Source: Caldilineaceae bacterium
GTDB lineage: Bacteria; Chloroflexota; Anaerolineae; Caldilineales; Caldilineaceae
Assembly: GCA_022823185.1 (NCBI GenBank)
Contig: JAJDXQ010000009.1
Span: 62,001-126,000 of the forward strand
Direction of reading: 5' to 3'
Length of the DNA: 64,000 bases
Of this stretch, positions 8,916 to 17,919 are shown piece after piece. Numbering within the stretch: position 1 is the stretch's first letter; each line of letters begins with the position of its first letter. A program made the translations under genes and the position numbers. Under the pieces are notes generated by a model. That model made no database searches and was not told the DNA's origin. It saw nothing but the letters and a program-made list of their open reading frames with translations.

Positions 8916-10168
8916 GGCGCTTCTTCGACCTCATCCCAGCGCAGAATCGCCGTCACGAGTTCACGTTCGGGAGGCTGCATTTCACTGGCTTTGGGAATCT
9001 CTTCTCGAACACCTAGCCTCTGCCAGCGTACAAAAAGGCTGTCCTCTGTGGCGCTTACCGACACACCGGGATCCGAAGGCCGCAGCCCGAAAGAAAGCGC
9101 TCTGCGCTGCTGCGCTTCGCTCAGCAGAAAGCGCTGGAACGCGAGCGCGGCGTTCTTCTCGGCCGCAGATGTCTCCCCCCCGGCCCAGATCGCGAAGGGG
9201 TATTCGAGCCTGACCGTCACTTTCGGATAGTGAAAGATCATCGGCTCCTGCCAGCGAGTCTGGATTCCTTCCATGTTCCGGAGCAACTCGCTCTCAAGAA
9301 ACTGTCCGCCGTCGCCGGCGGCAAAGCCGAACAGCGCGACGTTTTCTGCCGCGCTCCGGCGGTCGCCGCTAACGTTGGCTGCGGCCTCCATCGCCTCGCC
9401 CAGCCAGCGCCTGAATGCCTGGTCTGTCACCTCCTCAGTCGAAACGCGGTTCGCTTCAAAGTACGCCCCGGCCGCCGAGACAGTCGCCGCGAAACCGCTC
9501 ACGCTCTCTCCCGGACCGGCAACCGCAAACTTGAAATGGCCCCAGGCCGGGTCTCCTCCCAGTTCTCTCCAGCCCGTCGGCGCAGACGCCGCCTTATGCA
9601 CCGTGGACCATGAGATCGGGCCGAGATTTTCAAGCAAAGGCGCTCCCCGGTCGCGAAACAGGCCCCAGGTCAGGACAGTTTCTGCCAGCAGCCGCACCCT
9701 GTACTGTCCGTCGCTCAGAAACACGTCGCGCCCCAACCGATCCCGTATGGACTCATTCGCATAGTCTACAAGGAACCGGCTGTCCGCAATCCACGCGGTT
9801 GGATAGGTTTCGATGGTATGGAACTCTTCGGAGGAAAGATCGTCGCGGTCGGCGCCGGCCGGCAGCGCGGCAAAGTCGTCGCGCTCCCACTTGCCCAGCG
9901 CCGCCAAGCCGTCCATTGGAACGATTTCAACCGCAATGACACCGTCGCCTGCATTCTCTCCCTCCGCGTTGAACGCATCCGCCGCGGCCTGAACCCACGG
10001 CGCCGCCGGCGGCGCCGTGATCACCTGAATGCGGACAGCCTCCCCGCGGCTGGCGTTCAGGACAGGACCGGCTGGGTCTCCCCCCAATGTACGCCACACC
10101 AGGGCGCCCACTACGAGAAGCGCTGCTGCCGACAGGACTGCAACGATGACCACGCGCGTCCGCTTCAT
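8912..10168 (-). CDS. Membrane-anchored extracellular solute-binding-like protein
   Basis: A 418-aa protein with a single N-terminal transmembrane or signal segment ('VVIVAVLSAAALLVVGALVW') followed by a binding-protein-like domain ('VQAAADAFNAEGENAGDGV' and, near the C-terminus, 'AALAFQRFLLSEAQQRRAL'). The C-terminal part resembles the binding domain of the downstream VWA protein, so the two may be paralogous halves. ATG 10168 is chosen over an upstream in-frame start because it overlaps the preceding gene's stop by 4 bases (ATGA) and begins a good signal sequence. Ligand unknown. Confidence 0.8.
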   Translation of the reverse strand: MKRTRVVIVAVLSAAALLVVGALVWRTLGGDPAGPVLNASRGEAVRIQVITAPPAAPWVQAAADAFNAEGENAGDGVIAVEIVPMDGLAALGKWERDDFAALPAGADRDDLSSEEFHTIETYPTAWIADSRFLVDYANESIRDRLGRDVFLSDGQYRVRLLAETVLTWGLFRDRGAPLLENLGPISWSTVHKAASAPTGWRELGGDPAWGHFKFAVAGPGESVSGFAATVSAAGAYFEANRVSTEEVTDQAFRRWLGEAMEAAANVSGDRRSAAENVALFGFAAGDGGQFLESELLRNMEGIQTRWQEPMIFHYPKVTVRLEYPFAIWAGGETSAAEKNAALAFQRFLLSEAQQRRALSFGLRPSDPGVSVSATEDSLFVRWQRLGVREEIPKASEMQPPERELVTAILRWDEVEEAP

Positions 10169-10545
10169 CGTTCCTGTGCCAGCGGAGATCCGCAGAAGCC
10201 GCACACTGCCTTTGGGCCACCGGCCGCGCCATCCCGCTCCTCCTCCGGCGTGGCCGCCCCGCAAGACGCGCATTGCGCCGCATATCGCACGGCTGGCTGC
10301 TCCTCAATGCCGGTCGGGTCGTCCACCCTCAGCGGGATGTCATCATCCTTCGGCTCCGACTGCCCGAGATACGCCCCGACCAGGCTGGTGATGCCGACCA
10401 ATACAAGAATCCCGGGCCATATCCAGTCCGTGGCGAACAGGATGGCCAAGCCGATCATGAATACTGCGCCCGTCACCCCCTGCCGGGGCGCGGAGAACCT
10501 TGATAAACCCATGGTAGTCACCAGTTCATTCCACTCATAGAGCAT
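10165..10545 (-). CDS. Small membrane protein with C-terminal zinc ribbon
   Basis: A 126-aa protein. Residues ~24-60 form two tightly spaced transmembrane segments, followed by an acidic linker and two CxxC knuckles (C92/C95 and C115/C118) likely to bind one Zn2+. It is the first gene of the minus-strand cluster running to 5787 and overlaps its successor by 4 bases. No family is recognised. Its position suggests a membrane partner or assembly factor for the binding/VWA proteins; that is inference. Confidence 0.7.
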   Translation of the reverse strand: MLYEWNELVTTMGLSRFSAPRQGVTGAVFMIGLAILFATDWIWPGILVLVGITSLVGAYLGQSEPKDDDIPLRVDDPTGIEEQPAVRYAAQCASCGAATPEEERDGAAGGPKAVCGFCGSPLAQER

Positions 10546-11081
10546 GGCAACAGTCTAAGACGAAAGCGCCGCCTTTGAAAGAATTGGCTGCTTCGTCCAT
10601 AGCGATAGATTCTACTACATACTCGCCAATGACAACATTAACAAGCCCGGCAGCTTCTGCCCATTGAGTCCCTGCCAGAGGTGGCCCTTCCCATCGCGAG
10701 CCGAGGACCTGGTCTGAAGCCGCGTCTTGCGCCGCCGATCACAGGAGATGCGGTCCGGTGCGTCACTGGGCGGGACGCTCTCATGGCGATCCTCCCTTGT
10801 AGGCGCGCCAATTTCAATTGTTAACATTCTCTAGATCATCACACCGACCTGCGAAAAATAGAAGATTCATTCCAGAAAACGACACAACATTCGCTCATAC
10901 TGTTATGCGAAGGCGCACTGCAGCAAACTTTGACAAATGAAGGTAAATGGTTTATATCCCAGTTAGAAACGCCCCTGAGAACACGAAATCCGCGGCAAGC
11001 TGAATGGAAACGGAGGAATTGCGAGGCACAACGAAAACCTGATCCCCATGGGTCCAGACCGAACCTCAAAGGAGGAATATC
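10546..11081. other. Divergent intergenic region, AT-richer, possible small decayed ORF
   Basis: The region separates the divergent zinc-ribbon and LysM genes. Minus-strand frames at 10549-10827 read protein-like in two overlapping pieces, as though a short gene had a frameshift, but nothing recognisable emerges. The LysM promoter and Shine-Dalgarno site occupy 10930-11081. Confidence 0.5.
10930..10958 (+). promoter_or_regulatory. Sigma70-type promoter for the LysM gene
   Basis: TTGACA (10930-10935), a 17-base spacer and TATATC (10953-10958). The predicted start near 10965 leaves a ~115-base leader ending in the strong Shine-Dalgarno AAAGGAGG at 11068-11075. Confidence 0.7.
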
Positions 11082-12239
11082 ATGTCCAAAGCAGATATTT
11101 CGCCTGCCAGATCGACTTGGCGGCCGCAGAGAACGACATTGGCCTCACTGCTTCTCGCCCTGTTGTCTCTTCTCTTGGTTCCCCTTCCCGCTCACGCCTC
11201 CCCGGCTGTGCGCCCTGCTTCCAGCCAGGCCTACTTACACATCGTCAGACCCGGGGAATCCCTGGTCGACATAGCGGCGCTGTACGGCATTTCCATCGAG
11301 GATTTGCGGGCCGCCAACAACCTGTCAAACAGGGCCCGACTGCTTAGCTGCAGCCCCAATGCCGACAGCACACAGGCGCGGGGGATCGTCCGCCTGAACG
11401 GCCACCCGGCCAGTGGATTTCGCGTAGCCTTCAGCTGGCATCCGGATGAAACCGTCGTGGCCTGGACAGTCTCCGGCGATGGCGGCCAGGAGGCAGGCCA
11501 ATTCAGTCACATTCTGGGCGGAGGCGCCCGCGAGGGCAACTGGTGGTTCTGGATCGAGAACAGCGACGGAAACCGTATCTCCGAAATGGTCCACGTCCAG
11601 ACCGACAGAGAACCCCATACCGGAAAGTGCCAGCGGGCCGTGCTCGAATTCGACATCCAAGACCCGGGACTCACCTACGTAGGCCGCAGGCTGGAAATAC
11701 CGGGCAAACTGCCGCCCGTCGTTGCAAAACCGCAGCTATCCCGCCAACCCAGTAGACCGGTCGTCTATGGCCACGTCGTCCGCGCAGGCGATACCCTGGA
11801 CAGAATCGCCTCCACCTACGGCGCCACCGTCGACGAGTTGAGAGGCGCCAACAGCCTCGTCAATCGGGCACAGCTGCTCCACTGTGACGCCAACGCCGGC
11901 AGCACTCGCGCCACCGGAACCGTGCGGCTGCACGGCCATCCCGCTGACGGCTACAGCGTCGCCTTCAGCTGGCAGCCCGACGGCGAGGTGGTTGCCAGCA
12001 AAACCTCCTCTGAGGGAGGCAGGTACACACACATTCTTCTCGCCTCGGGTCCTCGCGAAGGGAACTGGTGGTTCTGGGTTCAGAACAGCGATGGCCATCG
12101 CATCTCCGATATGGCGCATGTCCATACCCACGAAGACGCTTCCGCCGGGAACTGCCAGCACGCCGTAATTGACTTCGACATCCAGGATCCCGGCATCATC
12201 TACATTGGCCGAAAGCTGACTGTACCCGCCTCTGAATGA
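11082..12239 (+). CDS. Secreted double-LysM protein with a duplicated insert inside each LysM domain
   Basis: A 385-aa protein with a Sec signal peptide (~1-40, cleaved near 'AHAS'). It consists of two ~155-residue repeats. Each begins with the LysM first half ('HIVRPGESLVDIAALYGIS', 51-88; 'HVVRAGDTLDRIASTYGAT', 229-267) but the LysM ending ('GLTYVGRRLEIP', 196-207; 'GIIYIGRKLTVP', 371-382) comes only after a ~105-residue insert. The insert is bounded by cysteines (C90/C183 and C268/C358), possible disulfides, and contains a conserved 'REGNWWFW' and 'FDIQDPG'. LysM binds N-acetylglucosamine polymers such as peptidoglycan, so cell-wall binding is likely. The insert family is unknown to me. 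AAAGGAGG fixes the start. Monocistronic, with its own promoter and terminator. Confidence 0.88.
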   Translation: MSKADISPARSTWRPQRTTLASLLLALLSLLLVPLPAHASPAVRPASSQAYLHIVRPGESLVDIAALYGISIEDLRAANNLSNRARLLSCSPNADSTQARGIVRLNGHPASGFRVAFSWHPDETVVAWTVSGDGGQEAGQFSHILGGGAREGNWWFWIENSDGNRISEMVHVQTDREPHTGKCQRAVLEFDIQDPGLTYVGRRLEIPGKLPPVVAKPQLSRQPSRPVVYGHVVRAGDTLDRIASTYGATVDELRGANSLVNRAQLLHCDANAGSTRATGTVRLHGHPADGYSVAFSWQPDGEVVASKTSSEGGRYTHILLASGPREGNWWFWVQNSDGHRISDMAHVHTHEDASAGNCQHAVIDFDIQDPGIIYIGRKLTVPASE

Positions 12240-12347
12240 AGCATCGAGGACGGCTGCCGCACAGCGCGTGCGGCCCCAACCAGTTGCGCCCGGCTTCAGC
12301 AAGTAACAGTCGACAGGGCGCAAAGCAAACGCTCAGTCTAGCGCAGT

Positions 12348-12373
12348 GGGGGTGATATCTTTACGTCACCCCC
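12348..12373 (+). terminator. Terminator-like hairpin after the LysM gene
   Basis: Perfect 8-bp stem GGGGGTGA (12348-12355) / TCACCCCC (12366-12373) with a 10-base loop, followed by TCTGTCTGGTT. The U tail is imperfect. Confidence 0.5.
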
Positions 12374-12695
12374 TCTGTCTGGTTGCGTGATCGTCAATCA
12401 GGAAATGCCCGCGCGAGTGTTCTGAGACTCCTACTGCAGCCGCCATGTCTCATCCGGCCGGCTGCCTGAAAGGCTCTCTTCGCCTCTTACCCCACAACTC
12501 AAAGCCCATCCCCCCAATGCCGTTCGTCTCCCCCATTCCCCATCCGGACAACAACGCATCCCCCAAGTCCCCCTTTCAGCCCCTTGCTGTTCGGGCAGCA
12601 GATATCTGTCTAAACTGCCACAATTTTCGCTGAACGCACCCCGATTTTGGACGGCACACGCGCCCGTGACTGAACCAGCCCAATGCGAGTTTCTG

Positions 12696-12704
12696 TGCTA
12701 TAAT
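12696..12704 (+). promoter_or_regulatory. Extended -10 promoter for the AAA/TOPRIM pair
   Basis: TGCTATAAT is a perfect extended -10 element (TATAAT at 12699-12704). No good -35 lies 16-18 bases upstream, as is common for extended -10 promoters. The leader would be ~95 bases. Confidence 0.55.
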
Positions 12705-12806
12705 GAAGTCCGCCGTCCCAACCGCATTTTGGGGCGTTATAGCCCCGCTGTCGTTGGGCGTCTCCACCCTCTGCGGCGCAGGCCAGCACCTGGTGGGAGG
12801 AATCTT

Positions 12807-14237
12807 ATGATTACTCGAATCGAGCTCGACGGATTCAAGACGTTTCAGAACTTCTGTCTTGACCTTGCCCCATTACAGGTGATTGTCGGCGCGAACGGGG
12901 TCGGCAAAAGCAATCTCTTCGATGCATTGCAACTGCTGAGTCGCCTTGCAAGTTCAGATCTGCGCACAGCCTTTCAGGACCTGAGAGGGGAAGTCGGTGA
13001 ACTCTTCACAATCCGGTCTGACGGAAGAACCTTAGACCGAATCAAACTGGCGATTGAAATGTTGGTCAACCGGCAAGTGCAAGATGACTGGGGCGCAAGT
13101 CAGGCGTTGAGATTTCCCCGGATGAGGTATGAACTGCAGATTGCACGCAGAGAAGATTCCCATGGGTTGCTGCGGCTCTATGTGGAACAGGAGAGATTGA
13201 CTCCGATTCCGCGCAAAAAAGACAAATGGACAAGGAACTATCAGCTAAAGACCGGAAGCAGTTGGATTCCGAAAATGACAGGCGGTCGCTCTTCTCCCTT
13301 TATCTCGACTATCGATGAGATGGACAAACAGACACTATCGCTGCATCAGGACGGGAGCGGGGGTCGAAGAAACATTGTTGCGCAACAGGCGGAACGCACT
13401 GTTCTGAGCGGAATTTACAATACCGAGTTCCCTCATGCTTTCGCCGTGGCTGAAGAGATGAGGGCATGGCGCTTTTTGCAGCTGAATCCCGAAATACTGC
13501 GACAACCCAGCCCCTTGACCGCTCCGACAAGATTGGCTGCCGACGGTAGAAACTTGCCAAATGTGTTAGCGCGTATGAAGGCAACGGATCCACAGCTGTT
13601 GGATGATGTATCTCTTGAATTGGCGAATCGGGTATCGGGGATTCTGAAGATCGAAGTAGAGGAAGACCGGAATCTTGATCAGTATGTGTTAAGGGCGAGA
13701 ACTGAGGACGGGAGACGCTTTTCCTCACGAGTTCTCTCTGACGGAACTCTGCGCATTTTGGCGCTAATCGCACTAAATTGTGACCCGGAACACGAAGGGC
13801 TTCTGTGCTTTGAGGAGCCCGAAAATGGTGTCCATCCCTCACGGCTGAACAGCATGACTGAATTGCTGAAGGACTTGGCTACCGACTTTTCAGATCAGGA
13901 CCAAGGAGGACTTCCCCTGCGCCAAGTACTCTCGAACACGCATTCACCTGCATTTATCAGCAATCCGGACATTCTTCCTCATGTCCTCTTTGCTCACTTG
14001 GCAACTCATGTTGCTCCACAGAACGGTGACAGACCTCAAAACGTAACGAGAATCGTTCCAGTTAAGCCAGATCCGATTCAACCAGAACTGTTTTCATTTT
14101 CCGAGCAAGAACGTATCTTTACGCTCGGAAAAGTGCGGGAATACCTTGAAAATAGCGATATTGACGATGCCAGGCGACGGCTGGCAGAGCCAATACCTGA
14201 GAATGCGACGTTTACTCCCACTTCAAACCGTCTCTGA
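12807..14237 (+). CDS. AAA family ATPase (OLD/SMC-like), putative defence
   Basis: A 476-aa ABC/SMC-type ATPase. It shows the N-terminal 'LDGFKTFQNF' strand, Walker A 'GANGVGKS' (28-35), an ABC-signature-like 'LSDGT' (310-314), Walker B ending in E336-E337 ('LLCFEEPENGVHP') and the switch histidine H379 ('SNTHSP'). ATP-dependent dimerisation is expected. ATG 12807 is preferred over upstream in-frame starts because GGTGGGAGG precedes it. It is followed after 2 bases by a TOPRIM-like gene, the layout of AbiL-, PARIS- and RloAB-type anti-phage or abortive systems. The region uses many more A/T-ending codons than its neighbours, which suggests horizontal acquisition. The exact system is not assigned. 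Confidence 0.87.
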   Translation: MITRIELDGFKTFQNFCLDLAPLQVIVGANGVGKSNLFDALQLLSRLASSDLRTAFQDLRGEVGELFTIRSDGRTLDRIKLAIEMLVNRQVQDDWGASQALRFPRMRYELQIARREDSHGLLRLYVEQERLTPIPRKKDKWTRNYQLKTGSSWIPKMTGGRSSPFISTIDEMDKQTLSLHQDGSGGRRNIVAQQAERTVLSGIYNTEFPHAFAVAEEMRAWRFLQLNPEILRQPSPLTAPTRLAADGRNLPNVLARMKATDPQLLDDVSLELANRVSGILKIEVEEDRNLDQYVLRARTEDGRRFSSRVLSDGTLRILALIALNCDPEHEGLLCFEEPENGVHPSRLNSMTELLKDLATDFSDQDQGGLPLRQVLSNTHSPAFISNPDILPHVLFAHLATHVAPQNGDRPQNVTRIVPVKPDPIQPELFSFSEQERIFTLGKVREYLENSDIDDARRRLAEPIPENATFTPTSNRL

Positions 14238-14239
14238 CT

Positions 14240-14914
14240 ATGGCGAGTCTAGTCATGGCGCTTTTTGCTGAAGGGACAACAGATTATCGATTTCTCAATA
14301 GCCTCATCCAGCGGACAGCAAGTCGTATCCTGCAGCGGCACAGTATGTCCTCTGTTGATGTATCCGAGCTGCAGAACATTCATTCCGGAACAGGTTTGAG
14401 CAGGGTGGAGCGAATCCTGCGCGCCGCTCAAAAGGCGCATGGATACCATCTCCTCCTCCTGCATGCCGATTCCGATGCACGGTCGCGCGATGATGCCTGG
14501 TCAGAGCGCATAGAGCCTGGAATGACGAGAGCGCTGAACGAATCGAAATCGGGTACCAATCTTTGCGAAAGCATGGCGCCCGTAATTCCTGTGCGCATGA
14601 CCGAATCGTGGATGCTGGCAGATCCTGAAACGCTCATCGACGTGATAGGGGCGCGAACAACGGTCAGTGTTCCGATGCTGCCTGACAATCCTTTAGAGGT
14701 TGAAAGGATCGCTGATCCCAAAGGCACACTGCGGGCTGTCCTGAATTTTCTCCTAGGCGGGCGGAAACACCGACGTCGACGTGATTTCAATGTTGGTAAC
14801 CTATATGAACCTCTCGCCAGGAGTATCAGTATTGACCGTCTGGAAAGGGTACCCGCCTTCCGCAGCTTCCAGATGGAGTTGACCGCGAGTCTACGGGCGT
14901 TGCACTTTATTTGA
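14240..14914 (+). CDS. TOPRIM-like (DUF4276/RloB-type) protein, putative effector
   Basis: A 224-aa protein whose N-terminus has the TOPRIM-like pattern: E11 in 'LFAEGTTDYRFL', D77-S-D79 in 'LLLHADSDA', and a 'TESWMLAD' motif at 121-128. In related families these acidic residues coordinate Mg2+ for phosphodiester cleavage. It begins 2 bases after the ATPase gene, so the two are translated together. A second start, ATG 14255, is possible. Base composition is as atypical as its partner's. The same three motifs at nearly the same spacing occur in the protein at 55008-55586. Family assignment is by motif only. Confidence 0.78.
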   Translation: MASLVMALFAEGTTDYRFLNSLIQRTASRILQRHSMSSVDVSELQNIHSGTGLSRVERILRAAQKAHGYHLLLLHADSDARSRDDAWSERIEPGMTRALNESKSGTNLCESMAPVIPVRMTESWMLADPETLIDVIGARTTVSVPMLPDNPLEVERIADPKGTLRAVLNFLLGGRKHRRRRDFNVGNLYEPLARSISIDRLERVPAFRSFQMELTASLRALHFI

Positions 14915-14940
14915 CAGTTTACTGCTGAACGTTGTAGGCT
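14911..14940 (+). promoter_or_regulatory. Possible promoter for the Ldh/corrinoid operon
   Basis: TTGACA (14911-14916, overlapping the TOPRIM stop codon) is followed 18 bases later by TAGGCT. The -35 is perfect and the -10 poor. Confidence 0.4.
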
Positions 14941-14985
14941 CGATTCTTTCAGATAGCCGCCAGACGCCGCGAATCCAGGACAACC

Positions 14986-16041
14986 ATGCCCAATATCAAA
15001 CCCGCCCCATTGCGCGAAATCGGATACCAACTCTTTGAAGCCTCAGGCTGCACGGCCGAGGACGCTCGCGCCGTCGTCGACCACCTGGTGGAGTCAAATC
15101 TCTTCGGCCACGACTCCCACGGCGCCATCCGCTACTACGAATACACACGGGCCATTCGCGAAGGCCGCTTCCAACCGCGCGCGACACCCACCATCGTCCG
15201 GGACTATCCCAGTACAGCGGTCGTTGACGCAGGCGGCGCGCTTGGGCAGGTCGGCGCAACCTTCGCCATCAACCTGGCCATTGAAAAAGCCCGCCAGCAC
15301 GGTCTCGCAACCGTAACACTGCGCAACACAAGCCACGTGGGACGCGCCGGCGCCTATCCTCTGATGGCTGCGCGCCAAGGAAATCTGATCGCGCTGGCCT
15401 TCGTCAACGCCGGCAGGCTTGGCTACCAGATCGCGCCCTTCGGCGGGTTGGAAGGCCGCCTAAGCACCAACCCAATCGCTTTCTCAGCCCCCCGACCCAA
15501 TACCGACCCAATCCTGGTCGACATGACCACTTCAGTCGTTGCCGAAGGCAAAGTGCGCGTCGCCATCAATCAGGGCAATCACGTGCCTGAAGGCTGGATC
15601 ATCGACGCCCACGGCAACTCAACCACCGACCCCAACGACTTCAGCGCAGAACCACCAGGCGCCATCCTGCCTCTGGGAGGCGTTGTCGCCCACAAGGGAT
15701 TCGCGCTCGGTCTGGTTGTGGAACTGTTGGGCGGCGCGCTCAGCGGCGAGGGCTGTGCCGACGGCTCCCGGACAATGAGCAGCAACGGCGTCCTCTTCAC
15801 TGTCTACAACATCGAACACTTTACCGAGCTTTCCACCTACTATGAAGAGGTGGAGGGGCTGCTGCGGCACGTAAAGTCAAGCCGCCTCGCGCCTGGATTC
15901 AATGAAATTCTCGCCCCCGGGGAACCGGAGTTCCGCAGCGCGCAGCGTAAAGAGAATGAAGGCATCGAGATCGACGAAACAACCTGGGCCTACATATGCC
16001 AGGAAGGGCGAATCCTGGGTCTCGACCCGGATGGCTGGTAG
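14986..16041 (+). CDS. Ldh family (malate/L-sulfolactate-type) NAD(P)-dependent oxidoreductase
   Basis: A 351-aa member of the Ldh_2 family, which oxidises 2-hydroxyacids such as malate, ureidoglycolate or sulfolactate. Diagnostic features are 'HDSHGAIR' near residue 47, 'NTSHVGRAGAYPLMA' near 117 (catalytic His and nucleotide contacts) and 'LSTNPIAFSAP' near 160. Length matches the family. It precedes the corrinoid methyltransferase genes by 72 bases on the same strand, so the substrate may come from, or feed, the methylated compound handled by that module. Substrate specificity cannot be read from the sequence. Confidence 0.88.
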   Translation: MPNIKPAPLREIGYQLFEASGCTAEDARAVVDHLVESNLFGHDSHGAIRYYEYTRAIREGRFQPRATPTIVRDYPSTAVVDAGGALGQVGATFAINLAIEKARQHGLATVTLRNTSHVGRAGAYPLMAARQGNLIALAFVNAGRLGYQIAPFGGLEGRLSTNPIAFSAPRPNTDPILVDMTTSVVAEGKVRVAINQGNHVPEGWIIDAHGNSTTDPNDFSAEPPGAILPLGGVVAHKGFALGLVVELLGGALSGEGCADGSRTMSSNGVLFTVYNIEHFTELSTYYEEVEGLLRHVKSSRLAPGFNEILAPGEPEFRSAQRKENEGIEIDETTWAYICQEGRILGLDPDGW

Positions 16042-16113
16042 CGTCCCGCCATGCCAGCGGCCCTGCCGTTTCAGCAGGAACCAATCCGAATGCATCCTTG
16101 AAGGGAGGAAGCG

Positions 16114-17142
16114 ATGGAACAGATGACTTCAAAGCAGCGGTTTTTGGCCGGGCTTTACGGCGACCCTGTCGACAGGCCACCCGCAGCAAGCATCGTGTCC
16201 GTCATCACCTATGAGCTGATGGACATTACCGGCGCACACTTCCCCCACGCCAATATCGAGCCAGAGCCAATGGCCACGCTCGCCGCCGGCGCGCACGAAG
16301 TGATGGGCTTCGACAGCGTGATGCCCATCTTCAGCATCGCCCAGGAAGCCACCGCTCTCGGCTGTCAGGTCGACTGGTCCGATACCGATATGATGCCCAA
16401 TCCCACCGATTCCCCCTGGGCCGACCGTGACGTGGAAATCAAGCTGCCCGACGGCTTTCCCGATTCTTTTCTCGAAGACAAATATGTCAAATGCGCCATC
16501 GACGCCATCCGCCTGCTCAAACAGCACTTCGGCGACGAAGTCATGGTTTTGGGCAAGGTCATGGGGCCCTGGACACTCTCGTACCACTGCTACAACACGC
16601 AAGAGTTCCTATTCGACACCATCATGGACCCGGACCGTGTTCGCAAGTCGTTGGAAACCCTGGCCCCAGTCCCCCTGGCCTACGCGGCGGCCCAAATCGA
16701 GGCCGGCGCCGATGCCATCGTCTGGGCCGACCACGCCACCGGAGACCTCGTTCGCAACACGATGTACCGGGATTACCTCCTCCCTCATCACCAGGAGCTG
16801 ATACCCCAGGTTGAAGCCCCCGTTATTCTCCACTGCTGCGGAAAGACGTTGGACAGGGTCCAGTATTTCAGTGAAGCAGGGTTCACCTGTTATCATTTCG
16901 AATCGGCCAACCCGCCCGATGAGATGGTCGAAAAGGCAGCTGGCAAAATGAAGCTGACGGGCAACGTCAATAACCCCGTAACCCTCTACGCTCGGGGGCC
17001 CGATGAGGCGCGAGCTGAAGCACAGGCCGCAATCGATGCCGGCGTGGACATTATCGCGCCCGAATGCGCCGTACCGCTGCAAGCGCCTGTCGCCAACCTT
17101 CAAGCGATTGTACAAACCTGCAAAGACAATCGTCACCAATAG
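16114..17142 (+). CDS. MtaA/CmuA-like (UroD-fold) corrinoid methyltransferase
   Basis: A 342-aa TIM-barrel protein of the uroporphyrinogen decarboxylase superfamily. It keeps the zinc ligands of the MtaA/CmuA methyltransferase branch, HxC at H240/C242 and C318 ('PECAVP'), and not the UroD active site. Such proteins move a methyl group between a methylated compound or thiol and a corrinoid protein. GAAGGGAGGA precedes ATG 16114. The next gene encodes the corrinoid protein, then a methyl-THF methyltransferase and a corrinoid activase. So it is most likely the substrate-side methyltransferase of a methylotrophic or demethylation system. The methyl donor is unknown. Confidence 0.88.
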   Translation: MEQMTSKQRFLAGLYGDPVDRPPAASIVSVITYELMDITGAHFPHANIEPEPMATLAAGAHEVMGFDSVMPIFSIAQEATALGCQVDWSDTDMMPNPTDSPWADRDVEIKLPDGFPDSFLEDKYVKCAIDAIRLLKQHFGDEVMVLGKVMGPWTLSYHCYNTQEFLFDTIMDPDRVRKSLETLAPVPLAYAAAQIEAGADAIVWADHATGDLVRNTMYRDYLLPHHQELIPQVEAPVILHCCGKTLDRVQYFSEAGFTCYHFESANPPDEMVEKAAGKMKLTGNVNNPVTLYARGPDEARAEAQAAIDAGVDIIAPECAVPLQAPVANLQAIVQTCKDNRHQ

Positions 17143-17154
17143 GAGCTCCTGACC

Positions 17155-17913
<759 letters not shown>

Positions 17914-17919
17914 CCCAAC

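Larger units (their letters stand above)
12240..12806. other. Intergenic region before the AAA/TOPRIM pair
   Basis: No gene is visible. It carries the hairpin at 12348, a C-rich stretch (12498-12580) sharing AAAGCCCATCC and CCCCAAGTCCCC words with the 2.3-kb gap, a promoter at 12696 and a leader with a short GGGGC/GCCCC hairpin (12731-12746). Confidence 0.55.
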
